Source: Clostridia bacterium (GTDB lineage Bacteria; Bacillota; Clostridia; Oscillospirales; UBA644). Taken from it: 64,000 nt of DNA. A model generated the notes under the pieces. That model was given only the letters and a program-made list of their open reading frames with translations, ran no database searches and had not been told where the DNA came from. The position numbers and the translations under genes were made by a program. Position 1 is the first letter of the stretch. Each line of letters begins with the position of its first letter. Positions 49,153 to 58,589 of this stretch are shown piece by piece. The DNA is taken from contig JAGBIM010000019.1 of assembly GCA_017934975.1 (NCBI GenBank), positions 1 to 64,000 of the forward strand, in the 5' to 3' direction.

Positions 49153-50322
49153 ATGGAAAAACGGGCAATCGTTATCAGCTGTTCCGATCACTACGAGCAT
49201 CGGATGAAATATTGGGACGTCTCCCTGCGTGGACTCGGCTTTGAAACCACCTACGTGACCACCGACTTTTTGCACGTGGAGAAAAAGCCTTACGTGTGTC
49301 CCGTGGAGGGATGCGTGCAGCTGCACGTGATGCCCTACCGCAAGAATCTCTCGGTTCAGCGGATTCTTTCCCATCGGATGTTTGCCCGAAAAGTATATCG
49401 CTATCTGGAAGAAGTTCGCCCCCAAACGGTGGTGAGTCTTCTTCCTCCCAATTTTTTGGTGAAGTATCTGGCCAAGTACAAAAAACGGCACCCCGAAGTA
49501 AAGCTGATCCTCGATATCTTTGATCTCTGGCCCGAAACCTTCCCTTCTTCCAAGGTGAAAAAGCTCCTTGCCCCCGTGTTCCGCGTGTGGGCAAACCTGC
49601 GGGACAAGCATCTGCACGCCGCGGATTTCGTGACGGCGGAATGCGACATGTTCCGTGAGCGCCTCGGGCTTTCGGACGACCGCTCCGAGACGGTCTATTT
49701 TTCGCTGGAGCCCTATTGCGGGCCTCGGGAAGAGGTGGCTCTGCCCACCGATCGGGCGGATATCGCCTATCTCGGTTCGATCAACAATATCATTGATATT
49801 TCCCGCATCGTCTCCTTTTTGTCCGAGCTGAACGGACGGATCCCCACGACGCTGCACGTCATCGGCGGGGGCGAAAAATGTGAGGAATTTTGTGATTCCG
49901 TCCGCGCCGTAGGGGTGGAAGTGGATTATTGCGGAAAGGTCTTCGACGAGACCGAAAAGCACCGCATTCTTTCCCGCTGTCACTTCGGTTTGAACGTGAT
50001 GAAGTCTTCGGTCTGCGTGGGTCTGACCATGAAATCCGTGGACTATTTCCGCCACGGCCTGCCCATCGTCAACACCATTCCTGCCGATACGGAGCAGCTG
50101 ATCCGGGAACGGGGAATCGGGGTTCACGTGAATGACGTGGAGACTTCGGCCGGTACGATTGAGGCTTTGATCCGTCGGGGCGTCGGCTCGATGAAGGACG
50201 CGTCGGTCCGGACCTTTGATGAGCTGTTTTCCTCTTCGAAAAATCTGGCTCACTGCCAAACCGTTCTTCTGCGTGTGTTGGAATCTCGTTCTGCCTCCGA
50301 CGGTGAGTTCGGGAAATTATGA
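49153..50322 (+). CDS. Glycosyltransferase (GT4-like)
   Basis: GT4 enzymes transfer sugars from nucleotide donors with retention of configuration. The 389-residue protein has a GT-B layout: an N-terminal domain with PQTVVSLLPPNFLVKYLAKY and LILDIFDLWPETFP, a linker, then the C-terminal domain with IAYLGSINNIIDISRIV, LHVIGGGEKCEEF and a GLTMKSVDYFRHGLPIVNT acceptor/donor segment, where the Glu is replaced (K-S-V-D instead of E-x7-E). It is the first gene of the polysaccharide locus. The sugar is unknown. GGAAGGAAA precedes the ATG. Confidence 0.82.
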   Translation: MEKRAIVISCSDHYEHRMKYWDVSLRGLGFETTYVTTDFLHVEKKPYVCPVEGCVQLHVMPYRKNLSVQRILSHRMFARKVYRYLEEVRPQTVVSLLPPNFLVKYLAKYKKRHPEVKLILDIFDLWPETFPSSKVKKLLAPVFRVWANLRDKHLHAADFVTAECDMFRERLGLSDDRSETVYFSLEPYCGPREEVALPTDRADIAYLGSINNIIDISRIVSFLSELNGRIPTTLHVIGGGEKCEEFCDSVRAVGVEVDYCGKVFDETEKHRILSRCHFGLNVMKSSVCVGLTMKSVDYFRHGLPIVNTIPADTEQLIRERGIGVHVNDVETSAGTIEALIRRGVGSMKDASVRTFDELFSSSKNLAHCQTVLLRVLESRSASDGEFGKL

Positions 50323-50412
50323 CGAAGGAAAAGATGCGTAGAAGCATTTACAACCGCACAAAAGCTCTTCCGGGCGTTTTTTTGCACTAAATCATAGAAA
50401 GAGGTACCCGCA

Positions 50413-51939
50413 ATGAAAAAACTGCTTTCCGCTCTTTGGAATACGACCGCGTACAAGATTGCCTGTATTTGCACTTTTATTTTAATCCCCGCATACCCGT
50501 TTTGCATTTTTCCGCAGCCTTTCAGTGTGATACTCCTTGTTTGGGGCGCCGCAATTCTTCTTCGGGATGTGTTTACTAAGAGGTCGTTTTTTCGACAGAC
50601 GGGGACGCTTTTACTGGCCTTGTTTTGTTTGGGATACGCCATAACGATTTTACTCTTTGCGGGGAGCAACAAAGTTTCCACGCTTAACCTGTATTGTTGG
50701 ACGATTGTGGAATTCTTTATTTTGTTTGCGCTCGGCAGGGATAAACCCGGTGCTCTGCAGACGTCAATGAAGGATCTGTATTCGGTCAATAAAGCGGTTT
50801 CTTGTGTTGCGTTGATTGCGGGATCCTTTTGTATGTTTTGCTATCTCTTCAAGATTTCTGCAACAATCCACGACTTCGAGGGCGTGAACGGAGTTTGGTT
50901 TTTAGGTGTTGTTTCCGGGCGGAATTCCGGAATATTTAACAATCCCATTTCCTGTGCAAATGCAATGTTTGTCGGTTGCGTAGCGTCGCTGTTCAATATC
51001 GTTTATCCGAAAAAGAAAACCTGGTACGGGCTTGCTTATTACATACTAGCCTTCGTGATTTGTTGGCTTTGCATCAATACGACTCTGACCAGAACGTACG
51101 TGTTCGGATTGTATGTTCTGGTGTTCGTTGCGGCGTTCGTTGCGGTGTTTCAGTTGTTTTCTCAAAAGAAGGGAAAGGCGCTTCTTCGGTGGGGGGCGGC
51201 TGTGTCTGCTTCCGTCGTTCTCGTTGTTTGTCTCGTTGCAGGAACCGCTGTCGGAAAATTCGTGATTCGGAGCGTTTCCGAGCAGTTGCCTACGGTGAAC
51301 GTCTATGACATCTTGGGCGAGAGCCACTTCGACGGCGAGGATGGCGAAGATGGCGAAGGTATTACCATCATAGTGGACGAGAATGTGAATACGAGTCTGG
51401 TTCGGGACGAGATCGGGCGCTTGCCGAACTTCTTCTATCCCCGAACGGAATTGTGGAAAGTAGGATTGCAGGTTATTCCTCATTCTCCCATCCTTGGTTA
51501 CACTACGGGAGATATGAATTCTTCGTCCTTAAAATACGGGGACACTCCCTATTTCCGCGAGAATTGCAAAGATGGAATTTTTACCTATCACAACGCCTAT
51601 TTTGACATTACGGCGTCTGCCGGATTTTTGGGACTTGGTCTGATTTTGGGATTTTTGCTCCTTCAGATTGTTCGAACGCTGAAGGTCGTTCTTTTGAAGA
51701 AGCTTCCGACGGAGCAAAAGGGTGAGGTCTGTGGGTTCGGAATCTCCGTGGGATATTTGGCAGTTCACGTCTTTATGACTTGTCTATTTTTAGGCGTTCT
51801 TTGCTTGACGAACGTTTCGGTTTGTATCTATTTTTGGATCATCCTCGGCTTTGTCTCCCGCGTTAACGACCAGATTTTGGGGGATCGCAAGGTCTTGAGC
51901 ATTGAAAACGTTTTGTGCAAAGTTTTTAAAAAGCGGTAA
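50413..51939 (+). CDS. O-antigen ligase/polymerase-like membrane protein (Wzy candidate)
   Basis: The 508-residue protein has 10-12 predicted helices and a large extracytoplasmic loop (about 285-400) that contains an acidic repeat, DGEDGEDGEG (near 306-316), and PRTELWKVGLQVIPHSPILGYTTGD, a stretch typical of the Wzy/WaaL fold where the H/G-rich end faces outward. Wzy proteins polymerise repeat units at the outer face of the membrane. It lies between two glycosyltransferase genes, the usual place. Composition is more AT-rich than in the rfb genes. Confidence 0.78.
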   Translation: MKKLLSALWNTTAYKIACICTFILIPAYPFCIFPQPFSVILLVWGAAILLRDVFTKRSFFRQTGTLLLALFCLGYAITILLFAGSNKVSTLNLYCWTIVEFFILFALGRDKPGALQTSMKDLYSVNKAVSCVALIAGSFCMFCYLFKISATIHDFEGVNGVWFLGVVSGRNSGIFNNPISCANAMFVGCVASLFNIVYPKKKTWYGLAYYILAFVICWLCINTTLTRTYVFGLYVLVFVAAFVAVFQLFSQKKGKALLRWGAAVSASVVLVVCLVAGTAVGKFVIRSVSEQLPTVNVYDILGESHFDGEDGEDGEGITIIVDENVNTSLVRDEIGRLPNFFYPRTELWKVGLQVIPHSPILGYTTGDMNSSSLKYGDTPYFRENCKDGIFTYHNAYFDITASAGFLGLGLILGFLLLQIVRTLKVVLLKKLPTEQKGEVCGFGISVGYLAVHVFMTCLFLGVLCLTNVSVCIYFWIILGFVSRVNDQILGDRKVLSIENVLCKVFKKR

Positions 51940-51964
51940 CGTGACCGAAGGGAGCGAAAAAGGT

Positions 51965-52939
51965 ATGAAGCAGCCGACGGTATCTGTTGTAATACCCGTA
52001 TATAACGGAGCACGGTTTGTTTCTGGTATCGTGGATTGTCTGGACGGACAGACGATGAAGGCTTTTGAAGCGGTGTTTGTAAACGATGGGTCTACTGACG
52101 GTACGAAAGATGTTTTGGACAGTCTTACGCAGGAGCATCATTCTTTTTCGATAAAAGTGATTCATCAGAAGAACGGCGGGGTCAGCGCTGCGAGAAACGC
52201 CGGGTTGAATGCCTCGATCGGAGATTTCATCTGCTTCATTGACGTGGACGATGCGATCTCTTCGGATTATTTAGAGACGCTGTATCAAACGCTGCAAGCC
52301 TCCGATGTGCGTATAGCCGTCGGAAATATCACAAGGAATAGACAGGATTTACAGCCTGCAGAGGCCGAGGTTCGGGAATACTCATCCGTGGAATTTTTGA
52401 GAGAATTTCTATACAGAGGGATTCGGTTTTCCGTTTGCGCCTGTATGTTTTCCGCAGAGTGCTTCAGGGAAAGCGGACTTCGTTTTCCCGAGGGGTTTCG
52501 TTATAGTGAGGATGTTTACCTTCTGTGGCAGCTTTTTGCTTTGGAGAACCGCATTGCGGAGGTGAATCGCACGCTTTACTATTATTACGACAATCCGACC
52601 TCTGCCATGAACAGTGGGTTGGATCTCAAGCGGATGGACGCAATCCTTTTGATGAAGCGGTTGGAGAGTATTTTGGCGGAATCTTCCCCGGAATTTTCTC
52701 CTGAATTTGATCGTTACGCCGTTGCCCGCCATCACTGGTCTATTTTATGGCAGGCTGCGCTCCGTCTTCCGAAATACAAGATGTTCCGTGAATATTGCAG
52801 TCATTTCGAAATGAAAGCGGAGCTGAAAAAGCTTTTGGATTATCCCGAAAAAAGAATTTCCCTATCTTCGGCGTTGTATACGGTTTCTCCCCGATTATAT
52901 TATTATTTGCTCCGCCTGTATATGAGACTGAAAAAATAA
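51965..52939 (+). CDS. Glycosyltransferase family 2
   Basis: GT2 enzymes are inverting transferases with a GT-A fold. The 324-residue protein starts with VSVVIPVYNGARFVSGIVDCLDGQTMKAFEAVFVNDGSTDGT, then CFIDVDDAISSDYLE with the DxD metal motif (DVDD) and a C-terminal PRLYYYLLRLYMRL amphipathic end. ATG 51965 is used since GAAGGGAG precedes it; an upstream start at 51902 lies inside the previous gene. The donor sugar is unknown. Confidence 0.9.
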   Translation: MKQPTVSVVIPVYNGARFVSGIVDCLDGQTMKAFEAVFVNDGSTDGTKDVLDSLTQEHHSFSIKVIHQKNGGVSAARNAGLNASIGDFICFIDVDDAISSDYLETLYQTLQASDVRIAVGNITRNRQDLQPAEAEVREYSSVEFLREFLYRGIRFSVCACMFSAECFRESGLRFPEGFRYSEDVYLLWQLFALENRIAEVNRTLYYYYDNPTSAMNSGLDLKRMDAILLMKRLESILAESSPEFSPEFDRYAVARHHWSILWQAALRLPKYKMFREYCSHFEMKAELKKLLDYPEKRISLSSALYTVSPRLYYYLLRLYMRLKK

Positions 52940-52952
52940 ATGGAGGTTACGT

Positions 52953-54089
52953 ATGAAGACAATTGCTTTTTATTTGCCCCAATTTCATGCAATCCCTGAA
53001 AACGATGCCTGGTGGGGAGAGGGCTTTACGGAATGGGTTAACGTGAAAAAGGCCTGCCCCTTGTATGAAGGGCATTATCAGCCTCGCGTTCCTTTGAACG
53101 GGAATTATTATAATCTGCTGGATCCGGAGGTTTTGCGTTGGCAGGCAAAGCTTGCCCGGGAGTATGGGGTTTACGGATTTTGTTTTTACCATTATTGGTT
53201 TGACGGGCATATGCTTTTGGAGAAGCCGATGGAACTTCTTCTCCGAGAGAAAGATATCGATCTTCCGTTTTGCGTGTGTTGGGCAAACGAACCGTGGACG
53301 AAGGCTTGGGTTTCGAAGCACGATAATATTTTGATTGCTCAACGCTACGGCGACCAAAAAGAGTGGACGGAGCATTTTAACTATTTCCTTCCCTTCTTCA
53401 AGGACCCCCGCTATATTAAAAATAACGGAAAACCTTTGGTGATTCTGTATCGGCCGGATCTGATCGAGTGTCTTAACGATATGTTGGATTGTTGGGAGAA
53501 CCTGGCAAAGGAAAACGGGTTCCCGGGATTGGAGTTCGGTTATCAGCAGATTCATTTTGATCTTCAGAAGAATAAAGATGACAGCCGTTTTTCCTATAAC
53601 ATTGAGTATCAGCCCAATTATGCAAACCACGATCTTACGCAGGGAAAGCTTTCTTTGTTGCGAAAGGTCAAGCGTTGGCTCGTTCCCAAATTGCAGAAGA
53701 TCGGGATCAACATTGAGCAGGTGCGTGCCCAGGGGTTGATCAAGCGGGACTACGATCAGGTGTGGAATGCGGTCCTTGCCAGAAATCCGTCTTCGGAAAA
53801 AAGTGTCCCCGGTGCTTTCGTTGATTGGGACAATACTCCGCGCCGCCAGGAAAGAGGCAGCGTGTTCGTTGGGGCGACTCCGGAGAAGTTTGAACGGTAT
53901 ATGACGGAACAGATCAAGCGAGCGCGGGACGTGTATCACCAAGATATGCTCTTCCTTTTTGCGTGGAATGAGTGGGCAGAGGGCGGATACATGGAGCCGG
54001 ATGAAAAGTATGGTTTTTCGTATCTCGAGGCGTTGCGTAACGCTTTAATCGCGAATCATGAATTCCCCACGGACTTTAAACAACAATGA
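52953..54089 (+). CDS. WbsX-type glycan biosynthesis protein, copy 1
   Basis: WbsX proteins occur in many O-antigen and capsule loci and have a GH99-like barrel; a transferase role has been proposed. The 378-residue protein shows the conserved KTIAFYLPQFHAIPENDAWWGEGFTEW, YGVYGFCFYHYWF, CVCWANEPWTKAW and FAWNEWAEGGYMEPDEKYG blocks. A second copy is at 58590. GGAGG stands before the ATG. Its specific substrate is not known. Confidence 0.88.
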   Translation: MKTIAFYLPQFHAIPENDAWWGEGFTEWVNVKKACPLYEGHYQPRVPLNGNYYNLLDPEVLRWQAKLAREYGVYGFCFYHYWFDGHMLLEKPMELLLREKDIDLPFCVCWANEPWTKAWVSKHDNILIAQRYGDQKEWTEHFNYFLPFFKDPRYIKNNGKPLVILYRPDLIECLNDMLDCWENLAKENGFPGLEFGYQQIHFDLQKNKDDSRFSYNIEYQPNYANHDLTQGKLSLLRKVKRWLVPKLQKIGINIEQVRAQGLIKRDYDQVWNAVLARNPSSEKSVPGAFVDWDNTPRRQERGSVFVGATPEKFERYMTEQIKRARDVYHQDMLFLFAWNEWAEGGYMEPDEKYGFSYLEALRNALIANHEFPTDFKQQ

Positions 54090-54108
54090 GATGTAAGGAG
54101 AGTTTTTT

Positions 54109-55005
54109 ATGAAAGGTATTATTCTCGCCGGTGGATCCGGTACGCGCTTGTATCCGCTGACCAAGGTCACCTCCAAGCAACTGCTTCCCATTTACGACAA
54201 GCCCATGATCTATTATCCCATGTCGGTTCTGATGAATGCGGGGATCCGTGATATTCTGATTATTTCCACCCCTCAGGACACCCCCCGGTTCCGGGATCTT
54301 TTGGGAGACGGACGTCAGTTCGGCGTGAGTCTGACCTATGCCGTTCAGCCCTCTCCCGACGGATTGGCGCAGGCCTTCATCATCGGAGAAGAATTTATCG
54401 GAGACGATACGGTGGCCATGGTTTTGGGGGATAATATTTTCTCCGGCCAGGGACTGAAGACCCGTCTTCGGGATGCGGTGGTCCGCGCGGAAAGCGGCAA
54501 GGGCGCCACGGTCTTCGGATATTACGTGGACGATCCCGAACGGTTCGGCATTGTGGAATTCGACAAAACGGGCAAAGCGGTCTCCATTGAAGAAAAGCCC
54601 GCCAAACCCAAGAGCAATTACTGCGTGACCGGGTTGTATTTTTACGACAATCGAGTGGTGGAGTACGCCAAGAATCTCAAGCCCTCCGCCCGCGGGGAGT
54701 TGGAAATCACCGACCTGAACCGCATCTATCTGGAGCAGGGCGAGCTGAACGTGGAACTGTTGGGACAGGGCTTTACCTGGCTTGACACGGGGACCCACGA
54801 GAGCCTGGTGGACGCCACCAATTTCGTCAAGACCGTGGAAACCCATCAGCATCGCAAGATTGCTTGCCTGGAAGAGATTGCATACCTCAACGGCTGGATC
54901 TCCAAGGAGGACGTTCTGGCAGTTTACGAGGTTTTGAAAAAGAATCAGTACGGCCAGTATCTGAAAGACGTTCTGGACGGAAAATATATTGACACGCTTC
55001 GATAA
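54109..55005 (+). CDS. rfbA: Glucose-1-phosphate thymidylyltransferase
   Basis: RfbA makes dTDP-glucose from dTTP and glucose-1-phosphate. The 298-residue protein begins with the diagnostic [41 protein letters not shown] and [20 protein letters not shown] follow as usual. Length is standard. Its GC-rich codon usage contrasts with the genes on either side. It opens the rfbA-rfbB-rfbD-rfbC set. Confidence 0.97.
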   Translation: MKGIILAGGSGTRLYPLTKVTSKQLLPIYDKPMIYYPMSVLMNAGIRDILIISTPQDTPRFRDLLGDGRQFGVSLTYAVQPSPDGLAQAFIIGEEFIGDDTVAMVLGDNIFSGQGLKTRLRDAVVRAESGKGATVFGYYVDDPERFGIVEFDKTGKAVSIEEKPAKPKSNYCVTGLYFYDNRVVEYAKNLKPSARGELEITDLNRIYLEQGELNVELLGQGFTWLDTGTHESLVDATNFVKTVETHQHRKIACLEEIAYLNGWISKEDVLAVYEVLKKNQYGQYLKDVLDGKYIDTLR

Positions 55006-55017
55006 GGAGAAAAAATT

Positions 55018-56037
55018 ATGACGATTATCGTTACCGGCGGCGCCGGATTCATCGGATCCAATTTCGTATTTCACATGCTGGGCAAATATCCCGACTATCG
55101 CATCGTCTGTCTGGATAAGCTGACCTACGCGGGGAACCTTTCCACCCTGGAACCCGTAATGAAAAATCCCAATTTCCGCTTCGTGAAGGCGGATATCTGC
55201 GACCGTGACGCGGTGTTTGCCCTTTTTGAAGAAGAGCATCCCGATATGGTGGTCAACTTTGCCGCGGAAAGCCACGTGGACCGTTCCATCGAAGATCCCG
55301 GCATCTTCCTGAAGACCAATATCCTCGGAACTCAGGTTCTCATGGACGCTTGCCGCAAGTACGGCATTACCCGTTATCATCAGGTTTCCACCGACGAAGT
55401 GTACGGGGATCTGCCCCTCGATCGGCCTGATTTGTTCTTCACCGAGGAAACCCCCATCCACACCTCCTCCCCCTATTCTTCTTCCAAGGCAGGGGCGGAT
55501 CTGTTGGTTCTGGCCTATCATCGCACCTTCGGTTTGCCCGTCACCATTTCCCGTTGCTCCAACAACTACGGGCCCTATCATTTCCCCGAAAAACTCATTC
55601 CTCTGATGATCGCCAACGCCCTCAACGACAAGCCTCTGCCCGTTTACGGGGAAGGGCTGAACGTACGCGACTGGCTCTACGTGGAGGACCACTGCAAGGC
55701 CATCGATCTGATCATTCACAAGGGCCGCGTGGGCGAGGTTTACAATATCGGCGGTCACAACGAAATGAAGAATATCGACATCGTCAAGATCATCTGCAAG
55801 GCCCTCGGCAAGCCCGAAAGCCTGATCACCTACGTGGCGGACCGGAAGGGACACGATATGCGTTACGCCATCGACCCCACCAAGATTCACAGTGAGCTTG
55901 GTTGGTTGCCCGAAACCAAATTCGTCGACGGAATTCAGAAGACCATTCAGTGGTATCTGGAAAATCGGGAATGGTGGGAAACCATCATTTCGGGCGAATA
56001 TCAGAACTACTACGAAAAAATGTACGGCAACCGATAA
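55018..56037 (+). CDS. rfbB: dTDP-glucose 4,6-dehydratase
   Basis: RfbB converts dTDP-glucose into dTDP-4-keto-6-deoxyglucose, the branch point for rhamnose and amino sugars. The 339-residue protein has VTGGAGFIGSNFVFHML (NAD site), STDEVYGDL, and the SPYSSSKAGADLL motif with the YxxxK catalytic pair. WLPETKFVDGIQKTIQWY closes the sequence. Length and spacing are normal. It is separated from rfbA by 12 bp. Confidence 0.97.
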   Translation: MTIIVTGGAGFIGSNFVFHMLGKYPDYRIVCLDKLTYAGNLSTLEPVMKNPNFRFVKADICDRDAVFALFEEEHPDMVVNFAAESHVDRSIEDPGIFLKTNILGTQVLMDACRKYGITRYHQVSTDEVYGDLPLDRPDLFFTEETPIHTSSPYSSSKAGADLLVLAYHRTFGLPVTISRCSNNYGPYHFPEKLIPLMIANALNDKPLPVYGEGLNVRDWLYVEDHCKAIDLIIHKGRVGEVYNIGGHNEMKNIDIVKIICKALGKPESLITYVADRKGHDMRYAIDPTKIHSELGWLPETKFVDGIQKTIQWYLENREWWETIISGEYQNYYEKMYGNR

Positions 56038-56048
56038 GGAGTTTTTCC

Positions 56049-56957
56049 ATGAAGGTTTTTGTTACGGGAGTCTGCGGACAGTTGGGTCACGACGTGATGC
56101 TGGAATTGCACCGTCGGGGCGTGGAATGCGTGGGAAGCGACTGTCTGCCCGCATACGGCGGCGTTGCGTCTGCCGTGGCGGATTTGCCCTACGTTTCTTT
56201 GGATATTACCGATTCCGCGGCGGTGGAGACCTGCCTTTCGGAGCTTCGTCCCGACGGGGTGATCCACTGTGCCGCCTGGACGGCGGTGGACGCGGCGGAG
56301 GATGCGGAAAACCGCGAAAAGGTCTTTGCCGTCAACGTAAACGGAACGCGGAATCTGGCACAGGTCTGCAAAAAGATCGACGCCAAGATGATCTATATCA
56401 GCACCGATTACGTCTTCAACGGACAGGGGACCGAGCCCTGGAAGCCCGATTGTAAGGACTACGCCCCCCTCAGCGTTTACGGACAGACGAAGTTGCAAGG
56501 GGAACTTGCGGTTTCGGAATTGCTGGAAAAGTATTTCATCGTCCGCATCGCCTGGGTCTTCGGGCTCAACGGCAAGAACTTTATCAAAACCATGCTCAAC
56601 GTGGGGAAAAAGTACGATACCGTACGGGTGGTCAACGATCAGATCGGGACCCCCACTTATACCCTCGACCTGTCCCGTCTTCTCGTGGATATGATCGAAA
56701 CCGACCGCTACGGCTATTACCATGCCACCAACGAGGGAGGATATATCTCCTGGTATGATTTTACCTGCGAGATCTTCCGCCGGGCGGGATACGCCACCAA
56801 GGTTCTCCCCGTCACCACGGCGGAATACGGCCTCTCCAAGGCGGCCCGACCCTTCAACAGCCGTTTGGATAAGTCCAAATTAGTCGAAGCGGGCTTTGAA
56901 CCCTTGCCCACGTGGCAGGACGCATTGGCGCGCTATCTGGAGGAAATTGAGGAATAA
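56049..56957 (+). CDS. rfbD: dTDP-4-dehydrorhamnose reductase
   Basis: RfbD does the last step to dTDP-L-rhamnose. The 302-residue protein has the Rossmann start VFVTGVCGQLGHDVM, VIHCAAWTAVDAAE, YISTDYVFNGQ, PLSVYGQTKLQGE (YxxxK) and NDQIGTPTYTLDLSRLL. The ATG at 56049 has AAGGAG 7 nt upstream. Order rfbA-B-D-C (not A-C) is also seen in other Firmicutes. Confidence 0.95.
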   Translation: MKVFVTGVCGQLGHDVMLELHRRGVECVGSDCLPAYGGVASAVADLPYVSLDITDSAAVETCLSELRPDGVIHCAAWTAVDAAEDAENREKVFAVNVNGTRNLAQVCKKIDAKMIYISTDYVFNGQGTEPWKPDCKDYAPLSVYGQTKLQGELAVSELLEKYFIVRIAWVFGLNGKNFIKTMLNVGKKYDTVRVVNDQIGTPTYTLDLSRLLVDMIETDRYGYYHATNEGGYISWYDFTCEIFRRAGYATKVLPVTTAEYGLSKAARPFNSRLDKSKLVEAGFEPLPTWQDALARYLEEIEE

Positions 56958-56961
56958 GAAT

Positions 56962-57570
56962 ATGGGACAGATTACTGTGGAAAAGAACGTGGGCGGCATT
57001 GCGGGGCTTTGCATTATTACCCCCGCCGTACACGGCGATAACCGCGGATATTTTATGGAGACTTACAGCCAACGAGATATGGCCGAGGCGGGGTTGGATA
57101 TCCCCTTCGTACAGGACAACCAGTCTATGTCCGTGAAGGGCGTCCTGCGGGGGCTTCATTTTCAGAAGCAGTTCCCCCAGACCAAGCTGGTTCGTGCCAT
57201 CAAGGGCAGCGTTTTTGACGTGGCCGTGGATCTGCGGGCCGATTCCGAAACCTACGGCAAGTGGTTCGGCGTCCTTCTGACCGAAGAGAACAAGAAGCAG
57301 TTTTTGATTCCCAAGGGCTTTGCCCACGGATTCCTCGTGTTGAGCGAAACGGCGGAATTCTGCTATAAATGCGATGATTTTTATCATCCCGGAGACGAAG
57401 GTGGCTTAGCCTGGAACGATCCTGAAATCGGCATCGAATGGCCCGAACTGACGGGAAATTACGCCGGCACCGCCTCTGCGGAAGGCTACGCCCTCTCCGA
57501 CGGAACCCCCCTCAACCTCAGCGAAAAAGACCAAAAATGGCTTGGGCTGAAGGACACCTTCAGGTTTTAA
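56962..57570 (+). CDS. rfbC: dTDP-4-dehydrorhamnose 3,5-epimerase
   Basis: RfbC epimerises dTDP-4-keto-6-deoxyglucose at C3 and C5. The 202-residue protein shows DNRGYFMETYSQRDM, VLRGLHFQ with the catalytic histidine, VFDVAVDLR, and IPKGFAHGFLVLSETAEF. ATG 56962 lies 4 bp after the rfbD stop. The C-terminus is about 10-15 residues longer than the usual 185-190. Confidence 0.95.
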   Translation: MGQITVEKNVGGIAGLCIITPAVHGDNRGYFMETYSQRDMAEAGLDIPFVQDNQSMSVKGVLRGLHFQKQFPQTKLVRAIKGSVFDVAVDLRADSETYGKWFGVLLTEENKKQFLIPKGFAHGFLVLSETAEFCYKCDDFYHPGDEGGLAWNDPEIGIEWPELTGNYAGTASAEGYALSDGTPLNLSEKDQKWLGLKDTFRF

Positions 57571-57579
57571 GGAGTAATT

Positions 57580-58566
57580 ATGGAACAACCTTTGATTTCC
57601 GTCATCGTTCCCGTTTACAAGGCGGAATCGTATTTGGAGCGTTGCGTGGATAGTATCCGCAATCAAACCTACCGAAATCTGGAGATTCTTCTGGTAGAGG
57701 ATGGGTCTCCCGATCGCAGCGGAGAATTGTGCGACCGTTTTGCAGAGCAGGATTCCCGCATCCGCGTGTTCCATAAAGAGAACGGCGGACAATCCTCCGC
57801 GCGGAATTTCGGGTTGGATCGCATGACCGGGGAATACGTTGCCTTCGTTGATTCCGACGATTGGGTCGAACCGGATACCTATCTGCATTTGTATGGGCTG
57901 ATCGAAGGTTATCACGCACAAATTGCGTGCTGCGGAACGGAGAAGGATTTTCCCGACGGAACGATTTCCTATTTCAATCCCCATTATCCGCAAGAAACGG
58001 ATATCAAAGTATTTGACCGTAAAGAAGCCCTTTTTGAAATGTTTGAAAACGCAAGGATTACGTACAGCCCTTGTGATAAGTTATATCACCGGGATGTTTT
58101 TATCGGATTGCGGATGACGGAAGGCCAGATTTATGAAGATATGGAAATTCTGCCTAAATGGGTAGAGCGGGCTGAAACCGTGATTTACGATCCGACGCCG
58201 AAGTACCACTACATTATGACCGAAACGAGTACGATCCGGGGAACGTATAATTTACGGAGAATGCGAGAGGTTGACGTTGTCTTTGCAAGGGCGGAGGACT
58301 ATAAGGTTCGTTATCCTGAATTCTACGATGAAGCAATGGCCCGGTATATTTCAACTTGTTTGTGTGTGATTTCTTTGTCTCGCGGGGTGGAGGAATGCTC
58401 CGCGCGCCGAAAAGAGATCATCAAGCAGCTTCGGGGAGATTTGCCGGCCTCGTCCGTTGCCGCATTGCGCAAAACGGAAAAAATCAGACTTGCGGTTTTG
58501 CGCCTCAGTCCTTTTGTATACGATGTATTAACTTCTTTGCTCGAAAGATTTAAATCCGGAAAATAA
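57580..58566 (+). CDS. Glycosyltransferase family 2
   Basis: The 328-residue protein has the GT-A start ISVIVPVYKAESYLERCVDSIRNQTYRNLEILLVEDGSPDRS, then YVAFVDSDDWVEPDTY with the DSD metal motif and a long helical C-terminal part. It lies 9 bp after rfbC with AAGGAG before the ATG. Codons are more AT-rich than in the rfb set. The donor is unknown; rhamnose is possible given the neighbours. Confidence 0.9.
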   Translation: MEQPLISVIVPVYKAESYLERCVDSIRNQTYRNLEILLVEDGSPDRSGELCDRFAEQDSRIRVFHKENGGQSSARNFGLDRMTGEYVAFVDSDDWVEPDTYLHLYGLIEGYHAQIACCGTEKDFPDGTISYFNPHYPQETDIKVFDRKEALFEMFENARITYSPCDKLYHRDVFIGLRMTEGQIYEDMEILPKWVERAETVIYDPTPKYHYIMTETSTIRGTYNLRRMREVDVVFARAEDYKVRYPEFYDEAMARYISTCLCVISLSRGVEECSARRKEIIKQLRGDLPASSVAALRKTEKIRLAVLRLSPFVYDVLTSLLERFKSGK

Positions 58567-58589
58567 TGCGCTTATAAAGGAGTTTGCGT

